DNA of 64,000 nt, taken from contig NC_029519.1 of the NCBI RefSeq assembly GCF_001577835.2, positions 39,793,977 through 39,857,976 of the forward strand. Direction: 5' to 3'. Origin of the DNA: Coturnix japonica. Its lineage: Eukaryota; Chordata; Aves; Galliformes; Phasianidae. The notes under the pieces were generated by a model. That model saw only the letters and a program-made list of their open reading frames with translations, did not search any database and was not told the DNA's origin. This document shows, one piece after another, positions 1 through 11,400 of the stretch (the first letter of the stretch is position 1; each line of letters begins with the position of its first letter). The position numbers were made by a program, and so were the translations under genes.

Positions 1-3000
1 TGCTCCTCTCCTGTTGCAGAAGGAAAATAAAGATGCACTTGAGAAAGGATGGATCCCTGCCTGCATGAACAAATATCAGACATGTCTGGACAGGACATGA
101 TCTCGGTGAGGGCTTTGGTTCAGCAGCGGGAACACGTTAGGACAGCAGTTGTTGTTCCTGCTCCAGCCCTCAGAGGACACCACCTCTACAGAGGTGGCTC
201 AGCTGGTCCCAGAGCAGCTGCATTGCCATAGTGTATGTATATCCAAATAAGCTGAGGAAGTAAACCTATGCTGCTTTCTCAAATGTTACAGCGTGATCAT
301 GTGCATGGATGTCCAACCTTTTGGCTTGCTCAGACCACAGTAAGTGAATCTTGGGCCACATAGAAAGGTTGCTTGAAAGTTATGCTCCCCATTTATTTCC
401 ATGGAAAATACAACAGATACAAAGGCCACAGTAATACTATTTGATAGAGCAAATTTTCAGCTCCAAAACTCTATTTTTCAACAAAGCACCACTGTCAGCT
501 ACGCATTTTTGCCAGTGATGAACAAGAGTCTACATGCCAAGCACCACCATGCAGTGGCCACACTGCCATGGTGCATCTCGGCACAGTGAGGATGTTGGGC
601 ACAGGACTCCCACCACTGCTCCATGCCCTTTCCAAACTCCTTTGTAAGGTGTGAGCCACACCACCAGTTCCAGCAGAGGACTACCCTGACTGGCTGTGCA
701 TTTCAATCCAGCGATCAGCAACATCATGGAGAATGGTTTAGTGCTCAAATGGCTATAATTAGGCTTCAAAGCAGCCATTATGATGAAAGGGGAAATCTCA
801 CATTCCTCCTTTCCACACTATCATTTCGCTGTGTCTGGCAGCACCCCAAGGAGACAAAACTGCATCGCCTTGCCACCAGGGCTACCTGTTTGCAAGGAAT
901 GTCTCACCTTTGCTTTATAGAGAAAGGCATTTTTCTGCAGGAAGAGTAGTTGTGCCCTTTTGAATTAAACATTTTCTTTTCTCCATGTCTGTGGGCTGTT
1001 ATCTGCCTGGTATGTGAGCACTTTGCAAATATTTGACTGGAAACAACATGAGATAAGGATAGGTGATGATCTACTGGTGCAGTGGGAGTCATGCCCCACT
1101 GAGCTGCTCCATAACTGCAGGGTACTGATAAGGGTCACCATGCTGCTGCTCAGTGCTGGTTCTGGCTTAGTATGGGCTTCTTCTGAACAAAATTACCTTT
1201 CTTTCCAAGCTGTCCACTCTGTGGATTGGGGAATCTGCCAGGTTCAATCCTCTGTGCTATTCCAGTTCCTTTTCTTGAGAATATTAACAGTTTCCATTCT
1301 CCTCCTAATTCCATGCCATAAAACATCCCTCTTACTCATGCAGAACACTCGGATCCGCCCCCTTGCCTCCTGGCTAATTACTGTCATTATCCGGCTAGAC
1401 AAACTTGTCAGGAGATAGGATCTCCTCCCAGACAGGGTCAGTGCAGGAAGCTCTGCCATCCGGCACTGTGTCAGTGTCATCTCTGCAGCTCTGGATCCTG
1501 AGAACCAGAGAGAAGAGGGGCAGAGGAGCATTGCCAGATCAAAGGTGCTCCAAAGGCTCCTGTGCTCTCACTAACATCAGTGGGCAAAGGCTGTACCCTC
1601 ACTCTTACTCCTGGTATAGGAGTCCTCCTTTACAGATGCTGAGTAATACTTCTTGAGACCACTGCCTGCATGTATCATTAATGTGATAAATTATGGAATC
1701 CCTCACTCTGCACTTCACAGTTCACTCCAGCACAAACCCCAGGTTTCTGTGCCCTGAGAAAATGGAGGAACCTCCACCTTTCACCTAATTTCCTTCCTGA
1801 GTAGGTGAGAACACTCCTTCCTCTCATAAACCTTGGATGACACCTTGCTTTGCACACACAGCCTGGCATACCCAGCAGTGGTGTGTCACTGCTGTACCAA
1901 ATAACCATGCTGCGTGGTAATAGCCCTGCGGCACCAGGGACATCTATATCACTCCATGGGTGCTCCAGAATGGAAATGTTCACATTTATGGGCTGCTGCA
2001 ACCATGGCTACAGTGAAACAAAACACTCCTGTAGCTGCTGTGGTGACCCACACTGGGGACAGTTCCAGCTCTACTGAGCACCTGCAGTGCTGCAGCCAAC
2101 CTTCTGGGCTCAGAGATCAAAGGGATTTTCCTGCGGATTCAAGCTCAGCCCTGTCTCTGTCCAGAGAGACCATCCGGTGTCCTGCAGTTGCCTCTGAGAG
2201 AAGGAGACATCAGCAGCCTGTGGTCGCTGTATGACCATAACATCCAAATGTATTGGATGCCAATTGTGCATTTTGTTGATTTGGCTTTCACCTCCCTGTG
2301 CCCAGTTTCCAGATCAGAGAAGGGAAGACAACCTCCAGCTTTGAGCTCTCCTGATGGCCAGGTTACAGTGTGGATGTTCTTTATATCCTCTACCAGACCC
2401 TGGAAACATTCACCAGTAGGAGGGAGGAAGCTGCAGTGCAAGAAGGGTGCTCCAAGCCAGATGTGGAAGATGGGATGCTCTAGACAATAGTCCCCCTCTG
2501 ATTCATCCTTGGAGCAGGCCCCGTCCTGTGAAGGAAAGGAGGCAGAAATAAAATGTTGCCCGTGTGTGTAATGAGGCTCTGTCATCATGCATACACATAA
2601 GGCAGCCAAATGAGTGCTGTACAGACATGCTACTTCCAAAGGTACCCAAATACAGGAAGCATCCCACTTCCTCCACAGTGGCTCTATTTGAAGAAATGTG
2701 TGACCCAACCAGCTCTGGGTGAACTCCACCACCTGGCAGCCTGTGCAGCATGGCAGTGAGCTCAGTGTGTGAGAATGGTTATACTGATCTGCCTTTGGAG
2801 CCTCCTCAGCATTCCTAGCAACTGGCAGAGCACCTGTGCCCTAACTTTGTGCTGCAAATTAGATGTGCTCTGATAACACATTTGTCAGTAGATTATTAAG
2901 CCTTCTGCATCTCCCATTCTTCCTCTTCTCCATACTTCCTCATAGGTTTTTCCAGCTGTGTGAGATCGGAGTGATGCTCAGGGTCACTCCGTATGGCAGT

Positions 3001-3291
3001 ATCTCAGTCCTGGGCTACACACATCTGAATTCTTACCCTTGGCTCAAATTCTTTATATTAGTGAAGAGAAACAGAGAGCAAAGTGCTCCAACCTGCAGCC
3101 GGTCAGTCTGGGTACCTGCCTGAGATAAAGCACTGCTTCCAGGCCTGCTCTGCTGGTTTCAGTGATTCCTGTCTCTCAGAGCTGTCTCTGAGTGATGGAG
3201 CTGCTGACCTCCTGGTCGTGGTCCCCCTTCCTCCCTCCCACCCGCAGCTCTTCTCTTTGGCACAGTGATACCATCTTTCTCTCCATTGTAG
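1..3291. other. Mostly non-coding left edge, possible upstream exon at 20-105
   Basis: No recognisable gene. At the extreme left a pyrimidine-rich tract ends in an AG at 19. It is followed by an ATG at 49 in good start context (A at -3, G at +4), which opens MDPCLHEQISDMSGQDMIS and reaches a consensus-like donor (GTGAGG) at 106 in phase 0. This could be a first coding exon, but I cannot match it to a family. The rest has many overlapping open frames on both strands, including one of 195 codons on the minus strand at 2145-2732. They look like products of C/T-rich composition rather than genes. Confidence 0.25.
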
Positions 3292-3498
3292 GAAAAGAGG
3301 CAAAATGCATTGGGCCAAAAGACTGTTGGGCCAAAAGGAATGCAGAAGGGCAAGCCAGCTGTGAGAACAGCACCAGCTCTGCTGCCTCCTGCAAGCTGTG
3401 TGATCCCTACACAGCAGGAGCCTGTTACTCTGGGTGGGATAGGGAGAAGGTTCTCCTTTGAACCAGACACCATTGTGGATGAGAGGAAGTTGGAATGA
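3292..3498 (+). CDS. Candidate 3'-terminal coding exon of an unidentified gene
   Basis: A strong acceptor (CTTTCTCTCCATTGTAG, ending at 3291) opens a 68-codon frame that ends in TGA at 3496-3498. The translation is basic and proline/alanine-rich in the middle and ends RRFSFEPDTIVDERKLE. I do not recognise it. Two AATAAA signals lie about 1.2 kb downstream, and a GT-rich stretch follows the second, as expected for a 3' UTR and cleavage site. The gene would be tail to tail with USO1, the orientation of PPEF2 next to USO1 in mammals. The peptide does not resemble the PPEF2 C-terminus as I recall it. Minus-strand frames are also open here, so this could be chance. Confidence 0.3.
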   Translation, partial: EKRQNALGQKTVGPKGMQKGKPAVRTAPALLPPASCVIPTQQEPVTLGGIGRRFSFEPDTIVDERKLE

Positions 3499-4995
3499 GA
3501 CAAGGCTGGTGGAGATCTGCACGTGTGACCTTTACAGGAATACCTCAAGGATCAGTTTCTCTCTATTTCTCCTTGAAATGCTTTGCAATCCATGAGTTGA
3601 AAGGATTTCACTGTCATGCAGACATTCTGCAAGCCACGATTGCACAAGTTGCACCAAATGACCTTATATCATTATTTGCTGTACATCGTTTCGTGACAGA
3701 GTAATGTCTGGATATCCTTCCTGATAGGGAGCAGGAAGACAAGGTCTGGGGACTGGTGTTAGAAGACAGCCTCGGTTGGCATGGCCTGTCCAAAAGCCGT
3801 TGCCTGGGATGGATTTTTCAGTTTGACTGGTCTCACAGTCACCTCTATATTCCCTTGTGCTTGATACCACCTCAGTACATTTATCTTTGGGGGTCTGAAG
3901 GAAAGGAGCTCTTCGGGACCATCCATGTGCCTTAGGATGAATCAGAATTCACAACCATGAAGTAGCACACTAAGTGGTTTCTCTGTGTGTACTCATGTAG
4001 CATTCACCATAGTCAGGTTGTCCCACAGCAGGCAGTGTCCCACAGGACTGGACATTGGCAACCAAGAATGAATTCTGAGGTCTGTCTCAGGGCACTCAAG
4101 GCAGATGATGCTGGCACCACTGGGAGTTCTGCTGGGAAGCAGTGCCCTGGCACAGAAGACTGGTACTGCACACTCAGGTGGAGTCTTGTCTCTCCATCAA
4201 ATCATTACATGCATTGCCCACGATGTGGGCATCGTGAGGTACAAGCTTTCAGCCAATGGCCAGGGCACTGTCTGCCAGCTCAGGGCTCTTCTTGAATGAA
4301 TGAATGGTCCTTCTTTCTTTGGTCATAGCACTGTTGTTGGTGCAGCACATTGTGCTTACCATTGCAGATCTGTTAGCATCTTCGGGATCTATGTAAATGC
4401 TGCTGCTGATGAATTCAGCAGTTTCCTCTTCAAGACCTCTACTGGGTGACTTCCACACTGCCCCCACAGCATCCTGCTCCTTGAAGTCAATGGGAACCTG
4501 GGCGTGGTGAGGAGTCAAGATCAGACCTGTAAGTAAACTGGGTGATAAGAAGAAGTGGATCTGTAGGAAACAACGTGTTCCCCTCCCATAAATTAAAGAC
4601 ACAGGGAATGTCTCGGTACGTCTTTGCCGTGACACAAGAGGTCATATTGTGATAGCATAATGATTGAGTGGAGCTTTCTGAGAGGCTGAGTATAATGGCG
4701 CTAAATAAATGTCCTTAGACATCAAATAAAATCCACTCCTGGAGGAGGATATGCAGATTGTTGTGGTTGCTCCAAGGGTTTTCAGACCTCTAGTAAGGTA
4801 TTAGCATGTCCTGTGGCAAAGCCCAGTCCCCAGCAAACTGACATGCTGCATACCGTGTCCCAAGTTGTTTGATGTGGCTGTTCAGCCTTCAGAGACTCAG
4901 CCCTAGGGAATGTGTTTTGCAGTGTCCATATCTTTGACATCCTCTACTATCCATTGACTACTGACATAGCCATGGCAGGTCACCGTGGAAATTAC
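3499..4995. other. Non-coding, possible 3' UTR of the upstream candidate gene
   Basis: No exon-like frame and no repeat recognised. The segment would be the 3' UTR of the candidate gene ending at 3498, as far as the poly(A) signals near 4.7 kb. Confidence 0.3.
4704..4730 (+). promoter_or_regulatory. Two candidate poly(A) signals
   Basis: AATAAA occurs at 4704-4709 and at 4725-4730. A GT-rich element (TTGTTGTGGTTG, about 30 bases after the second) follows, which is the usual arrangement of a cleavage site. If the exon at 3292-3498 is real, these would end its transcript. Confidence 0.35.
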
Positions 4996-5425
4996 ACAGA
5001 ATCATTAAGGTTGAAAAAAAGCCTCTAAGATCAGTCCAACCCACAGCCCATCCCCACCATTCCCACTGACCATGTCCCTCAGTGCTACATCAGTCAGTAC
5101 ATTAGGAAGTATTACTTCTCGGAAAGGGTAGTCAGGCATTGGAATGCACTGCCCAGGGAGGTGGTGGAGTCACCGACCATGGGAGCATTCAAGAAATGTT
5201 TGGATGTTGTGTTGATGAATATGATTTAGCTCGGAATTATTGGTAATGGTTGGACTAGATGATCTTCTAGGTCTTTTCCAACCTTGATAATTCTGTGATT
5301 CTGTGATCTACCCTTTTTTTGAACACCTCCAGGGACAGTGACACCAACACCTCCCTGGGCAGGCTGTATCAATGCCTCACTACTCTTTCTGTGAAGAAAT
5401 TTTTCCCAGTATCCAACTTGAATCC
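4996..5425 (-). repeat. CR1 LINE fragment, split by a second CR1
   Basis: The sequence from 4996 to about 5090 is the antisense 3' part of a CR1 (AATCATTAAGGTTG, then the CCCATCCCCACCATTCCCAC stretch). It stops after CTACAT and resumes at 5308 with the expected continuation (CTACCC, then GAACACCTCCAGGGACAGTG). The bases between belong to another CR1 in the opposite orientation. The outer copy is therefore older than the inner one. Confidence 0.85.
5099..5307 (+). repeat. CR1 LINE 3' end nested in another CR1
   Basis: A 5'-truncated CR1 3' end in sense orientation, starting near ACATTAGGAAGTATTACTTC and ending in tandem ATTCTGTG units. It is very similar to the reverse complement of the copy at 44944-45286, so both belong to one fairly young subfamily. 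It sits inside the older minus-strand CR1. Confidence 0.9.
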
Positions 5426-8400
5426 AACATGTCACTGCTGTCCTTTTGCTAGCTGACTTCATTCAATTAATCTTATTCCTACATCCTTACTGATTTCCAT
5501 CTCCATTGTTTATGAGCCAGCAGAGCTCAGTTTATTGTGGATCATAAGTTAGCAAAAGATTGTCCACGACACCACTGCAAATGCAAGAAAAACATGCAGA
5601 AACGTGCCCATGCATGCAGAGAACCAAAATGGAGAGGCAGAAATGATAAATAAGAGTTCACATTTCCACTGGCAGAAGTCACAGTATTTGTGGCATTGTT
5701 TGCTTTGCGGGCACAGGTTGACTCCTAGCCTTTGTCCCTGACAGATAGATGGGATTCCCACTAAAAGCAGAGTGGGAAATGCTGCTCCCAGTGCTGGATG
5801 TCACCACACACATTACCTTTGCTCATAGCATTCCACGTGCTCCTCCCTTGTCCCTGTTACTAGAGCTCTACTTTTGCTACCACTCCACCTCAGGACTTTC
5901 TGCACTGCTTGTGGGGCAGTGCTGGTGGAGCTGTGCCTTGCAATGCACTGTTTCATCATGTTGCAGGAGTCATGCTCAACAGCAGGGCCAATCAAAGAAC
6001 CTCGGAATGCTCTGCAGATGGGAGATGTCATACTGGAAAGATCAATCCACAGATCTCCTCTTTGATGGATCTAGCTGCAGGCAGATGCTTTCATGTACAG
6101 CAGCACCTTCTCAGACAGATTATTTCCTTGCTCACACTGAATGCAGCAGTGCAAGCCCTGGATAAGCAGCTTTGCACTGCAGCACTTTTATAAATACTGC
6201 TACCGTTCTTTTCTCGATCTGACAATTTCCCTGTGGCAAAGTTTTGGGATGGAGGAGGGAGAAAAGTGCCTGGCAGTGACCCTCTGACCCAGCACATTCA
6301 ATCCTAGCAGCAGTGCAGCAGCACACCTCCACCCAGCCTTGGTGCCATACACACAGATGGGAAGGAGGCTGAACAAATACCTGGTGTTGCTCAGAGAGGA
6401 GGCAGGAAGCTGTTTTGTCAGCATTCCCAGTTGATTTCCTCAACATTATTCAAGTCAAAAAAAGAAAAAGAAAAAAACTCCACCAACCTCTGCGTACAGC
6501 TACTTCCATCGCTGGGAGTGAGATGATAAGGATCAGAGGGAGCTCTGCTCAGACAGCTGTGCACAAATGGTGTGTGGTTCCCATCGGCAGGCGAGACACA
6601 TTGAGACACGTTGTGGTGCTGCCTCCTGTTACTCATTATCACATTTGCACCTGGAAACTGCACAAAACTCCAACTGGGCCTAGTTTTATACATGCCAGCC
6701 TCCAAATAACCTCAATAAAGAGAGAAAAGGACAACCCATTGCACATGCAGATGTCAGACCGCATGCAGAGACAATAACAAAACCAACCTATTGGCTCGTT
6801 GTTACATTTTCATAAGCCTGTGTTTTGGACAGGAGCTTCTTCTCTGTGAGATTTTGTCTGGTTTCCATTTCCAACAACCAAGACTAAAAGTAGTAAATTC
6901 CACCCCATCTCATCTGGCCTGACTCAACCACATCCTTCAGCTTTATTTGTTTTTTATCTAGATGTCAGCTCTTGACTATTGACATCCTTCCACGAAAGAT
7001 CTCCTGGACGGTGCCAGTCTGGAGGAAACACCAGGAAGTGTGATGTCGTCAGAGGGTTTATGAGACTTTATGGCGGCTGTTGCACCATGCAGCAGAGATT
7101 GGCTGCAGCTGGCTCTGCCCCACACCATGCGCCAGAGGGACTGATAAAGAGGAATGGGAAAGGTGAAAATCTACCCGAGGTATTTTCATTCTTCTGCCCT
7201 CAGGTTCGCAAGTGAGCGTTGCTGATATTTATACCATTTGGCAACCTTAGTTTTGGAGCACAGCACTCCATGTATGTATAATATATGTCTCTCCATCCTC
7301 CCTACACAGAACTTCAGTGACTTTCTGTAGCAATTTGGTCTCTTTATTGTTCTGCTATTTGTTCTTCTGAAGTGCAGAAAGGCGATTTCATTCAGCTCTC
7401 CAGGTTAATGGCAGATGAGGAAGTGGGTGTGAGGCAGCTCATGTACGCACGGTGAAACCTGGTGCCCTTTCTATATATAGCTTTGCCTGAACTTTCATTC
7501 ATCCTGTTGCTATTTTGGTACAGCAAACATTCCATCTCCTGGGGAAAGTGCGTTAGCAGTGCAGGTAAGCAGAAGAAAGTGCACATCAGTCACGCACAGA
7601 AATATTTAATGGCCCTAGAAACCTCTGCTGTTCCCAGAGTGCACAGAGAGCATCTACAACCATAGTGATACCAGGGTGGAGCCTCACAAGCAGAGCAACG
7701 TTTTGGGGGTAAACCCAAACATTCCCACTGATTTAATATATCTTATTATTTTTAAATCAAAGGACTATTTAAAATCTATATTCTCACTGAAACAGCTTTT
7801 TCTGATGAAATGAATATCCTTGGACACTTGTGCCATGCTCTGCCTTTTGAGTAGAGCTGGACAATAAGCATTAAAAAGCTATAGATGGGGATTTTTTGCC
7901 CTGGACAGGAGATGGATGTCAACAGCCCCTGGCTGCTTGGTCTGAATAACCATGCACCCATCTGCAGCTGTTTGAAGTAGGAGCAGTGCTTGTCCTGAAT
8001 CAAACCTCTGAATCACTGCTACCCAGACTGTGCTCTAGTAGCCTCCATAACACTTCTAACAGCGAGGGAGAAACTGCTTGTTTAATCTACTGCACTGAAG
8101 GTGTCTCCAAGTGGGTATGTCAGGGATTCCTGTCCATACTTCAGCCAGCTTGCAATGAATATCTTCCTTCACAATGTCATGATGTCTTAAATAATTCCTT
8201 TACTCTCTCGTTATCTTGGCTAATGGATAGGTAACATTCTGAAGGAACCCAGTGCTGCTTACACCCACCAACGCACACTTGCTTGCATGCTGAAATGCCC
8301 TCTCACTGAACACCTCTGTGCACATCACCAAAGAACATCTGCTTACCAGACAGTGCCATTGATTTCACTTGAAGCAAATCCACAATAGAAAAGTCTGGAT

Positions 8401-11138
8401 GTGATCTGATGTGGCCCCTGACTCAATTTGTTAATACATTTGAAATGAAGACATTGGAAAGCCAGATCCAGATACCTGAAGATCTTTTTCTTCCATCAGA
8501 AATTAAGAACCTCATTATCTCTGGGGCTCCAGTCCATCTTCTACAGTTTGGAGGCATCCAGCAGTGTTCAGTTATAGCCTCACGTTATAACTGACAGGGG
8601 ACCCCTATATAATTTTACGTTGGCCAGTTAAAGTGCAGCAATTAGAATGGCTAAAAATAATCAGAAAGGGAAAAATCAGTCAAAGATTGCTTTCTTCATT
8701 CATCACCTTTACTGTCTCTTCCTCAGAGCACAGACAAGTAACTTGAAATACATGTGCCAGGATTGGGAATTAAGGTTTTGATTCATTGCTAATAAAGAAT
8801 ATAAAATCTGGAGCAGCAGGCCAGCCTACAGCCTAGGGACTCCTTGATGCTTTGGGACAAATACCAGCACTTGTTGCAAGCGTCTTTCCTTCCTGGGGGA
8901 GGCTTGACTTGGTATCAGCTCCAAAACCTCACTGTGTTTCGCTGGTACAAGGGTTTGGGTGCCCCTTCTATCACCTGTCCCAGCTTCTATCCTCCACCTA
9001 TTTTTTTGCACCTCATATTTTCAAGGTGATCTCTGCACTTCAGCTAGGATAAGGAGGAAGGAGCGCTGTGCCATCTCCCTTGTCCCCTTTCCAATTCCTG
9101 AGCCACAGATGTCAACATCTGCTGGTCAGTAAATTAACTCACTGGTATTTCTTCTGGTTGTGGACCAAAATAAGAACTCCAGAGACCATTCCTGGTAAAT
9201 ATTGAGGGCACGCACAAAATGCTGTTTGATTCAAGCTTTACTTTATTAGGAAGAGCCTGAATACATACATTGATCCAATGACCCGGAGGTTCTCCTTTCG
9301 ATGTAATGCAGGGATGATCATCCACTCACTCTGTAGGAGAGTAATACAGCAAAGCCACCAATCTCAGTCTGAAGAAAACCTGTTACTTCAACCTTCTGTA
9401 ATTGCATGTGGGTTTATCTGAAAGTCTTCCATTGGATGGAATAATGAAAGACAGAACTTTGGTGACCCTGCTCTGCCAGCAGCTGTGAACAAGTTTACTA
9501 GCGCTTTGCTCAACAGGCACTGCACTCTCTCTCCATTCATGGCTTAAAGTCTGAAGGCAGCAGCATACACTGGAAAGAGCGTTACCCTCTGACTATAAAC
9601 GAACATGTATGTATCAACACTGCCATCTCTTTTGGCTTGAGCAATCCTGGACATGGGGCGAGGTCATCATGCTTTCATGTGCTAGCCAGCAAGTGGATTC
9701 TCACACCCTTATCTGCTCTACCAGCTGAGGTGTCACTCTGTTTTCTCCTCTATCTGCATAACCAGGTGTTGAGCAACAAGAATGCCATTCCAGAACTTCT
9801 GACTGCCTTGGGTGTGTGCTCCTTGCAGGAATTACTTCTGGGAATGGCTGCGAAGGAGCAAACACTATGGTTTCCAACAATTATGTTGCCGTACAGTGTG
9901 CATCTAGATGAATTGCATCATTTGGCCCTACATAATCCCTCCATTGTTGAGCAGCAGACACCTCTGCTATTTCAGCAGGGTGATCCAGCTCCTGGGAGCT
10001 GTGCGCTATTTGCGTGCCTGCAATGTTTATTTATAGTGTGTCCATGTGCCAGCAGGGAATTAGGGCTTATTTAATACTTTCCATTGTTTCCAAGTCACAG
10101 TAGCATTCATCAGACTCTCACAGCCCTGTGCCTTCATCACTCAGCCCAGCACTCATTTCACTCAGCCACATTCAGGACACGTTCCCCAGTGTGCCCTCAT
10201 CAGTGAGAACTGCCTCACACCAGCACCCTTACAGCAGTGGCTGGCTGTGGGGAAGCAAAGCTTCCTGCAAGAAGGGATGCAGATTCAGCTCAGATGCAGA
10301 CAGAGCTCAGAGAGACACCACAAAGACTTTTTCCTATTTTGACTTCTTGATGGCTTCTGTGAATGAGCCAGTCCCTAGGCTGCATCAAGGGATGACCATT
10401 TAAACACATTGGTGGCAATCCTGCACTGTATTAGGTGAGATATACTCCTAGCACACTGTACAGCCACATTGCAGCTGGGCATTGTGCAATGGCCATTAGC
10501 ACTAATGAGTGATGTGGCAGCTGCATGGGCTCTGCTTGGAGCAGAGCCTGCAGGAAGACAAGGGAGAAGATGGCAGTGTGAGTTGAAAGGAGAACGGATC
10601 AAAGGCAGCGATTGGCATCAGCGCATCGCTGGGTGATCGCAGGTATGGAGCAGGAAGAGGCCAACTACAGCAAACCATTGCACCGGAGGAAACTGGGAAT
10701 GAGGAAGAAGGCTGCAGACTGCACGTACACATTCTCACGCTGCTTTGCAAGCCTGAGCAGTACTGCTTCCCATGGCTGGGCTGCAAGAGCACAACCAGCT
10801 GTCTCTGCACAGCTCTGTCTATGCAAGAGTTAGGTCAGGGGGGTTGCATTCCATTTTCTCCTTCAAAGCTCATGAGCAAAAAGAGCATAAACGGAGCCAA
10901 AAGGCATCGGGCAGCTCAGCTCTGGTCCTGTGTAGTCAGAAGTGCATGACCATGGCAATCTTTCATCTCAGCTCTGCCCAGCTCTCACAAAGCCACCATG
11001 GCAGGTTTGTGTGCCGTCCTGCCTTGGTACAGTGATGCTGTGAGTTTATCTAAGCTTGCAGATGCACATGTAATGGGGATCCTGGCTCAAGGATCCAACT
11101 TACATTAAGGGCACACAGAGGCCTTTTGTGTGCATCGC
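5426..11138. other. Intergenic, no gene seen
   Basis: No exon set, RNA gene or clear repeat recognised in this 5.7 kb. Short open frames occur on both strands, but none continues through plausible splice sites or resembles a known protein. Confidence 0.6.
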
Positions 11139-11400
11139 AGAATCATAGAATTGCCAAGGATGGAAAAGACCTTTAAGATTGTCCAGTCCAGCCATCCGCC
11201 TATCACCAATATTTCTCATTAAACCATGTCACTTAGTATGGCATCGAAACATTTCTTGAACATCTCCATGGACAGTGACTCTAAGTGTCCCTGAGCAGCC
11301 CATTCCAGAACCTGACCACTCTGTCAGAGAATTATTATTTCCTGACATCTGAACTGAATGTCCTCTAGCGCATCATTGCCATCTCTGCCTGCTCCCATCA
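11139..11400 (-). repeat. CR1 LINE fragment
   Basis: Antisense CR1 3' end: AGAATCATAGAATTGCCAAG at the left, then the conserved block around CATTTCTTGAACATCTCCAT. It is fairly diverged. Confidence 0.85.

Noticed and set aside
310-372. Resemblance to a DNA-transposon-type repeat (TCCAACCTTTTGGCTTGCTC, then TTGGGCCACATAGA)
   Set aside because: Only a short similarity from memory. No terminal inverted repeats or target duplication seen, so it is not called.
2145-2732. 195-codon open frame on the minus strand
   Set aside because: One of the longest frames in the window, but it matches no family I know and overlaps open frames on the other strand. It lacks supporting splice or promoter signals. 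The region is C/T-rich and poor in stops.
9637-10074. 145-codon plus-strand frame
   Set aside because: No recognisable domain, no start context and no splice partners. Consistent with a chance frame in intergenic DNA.
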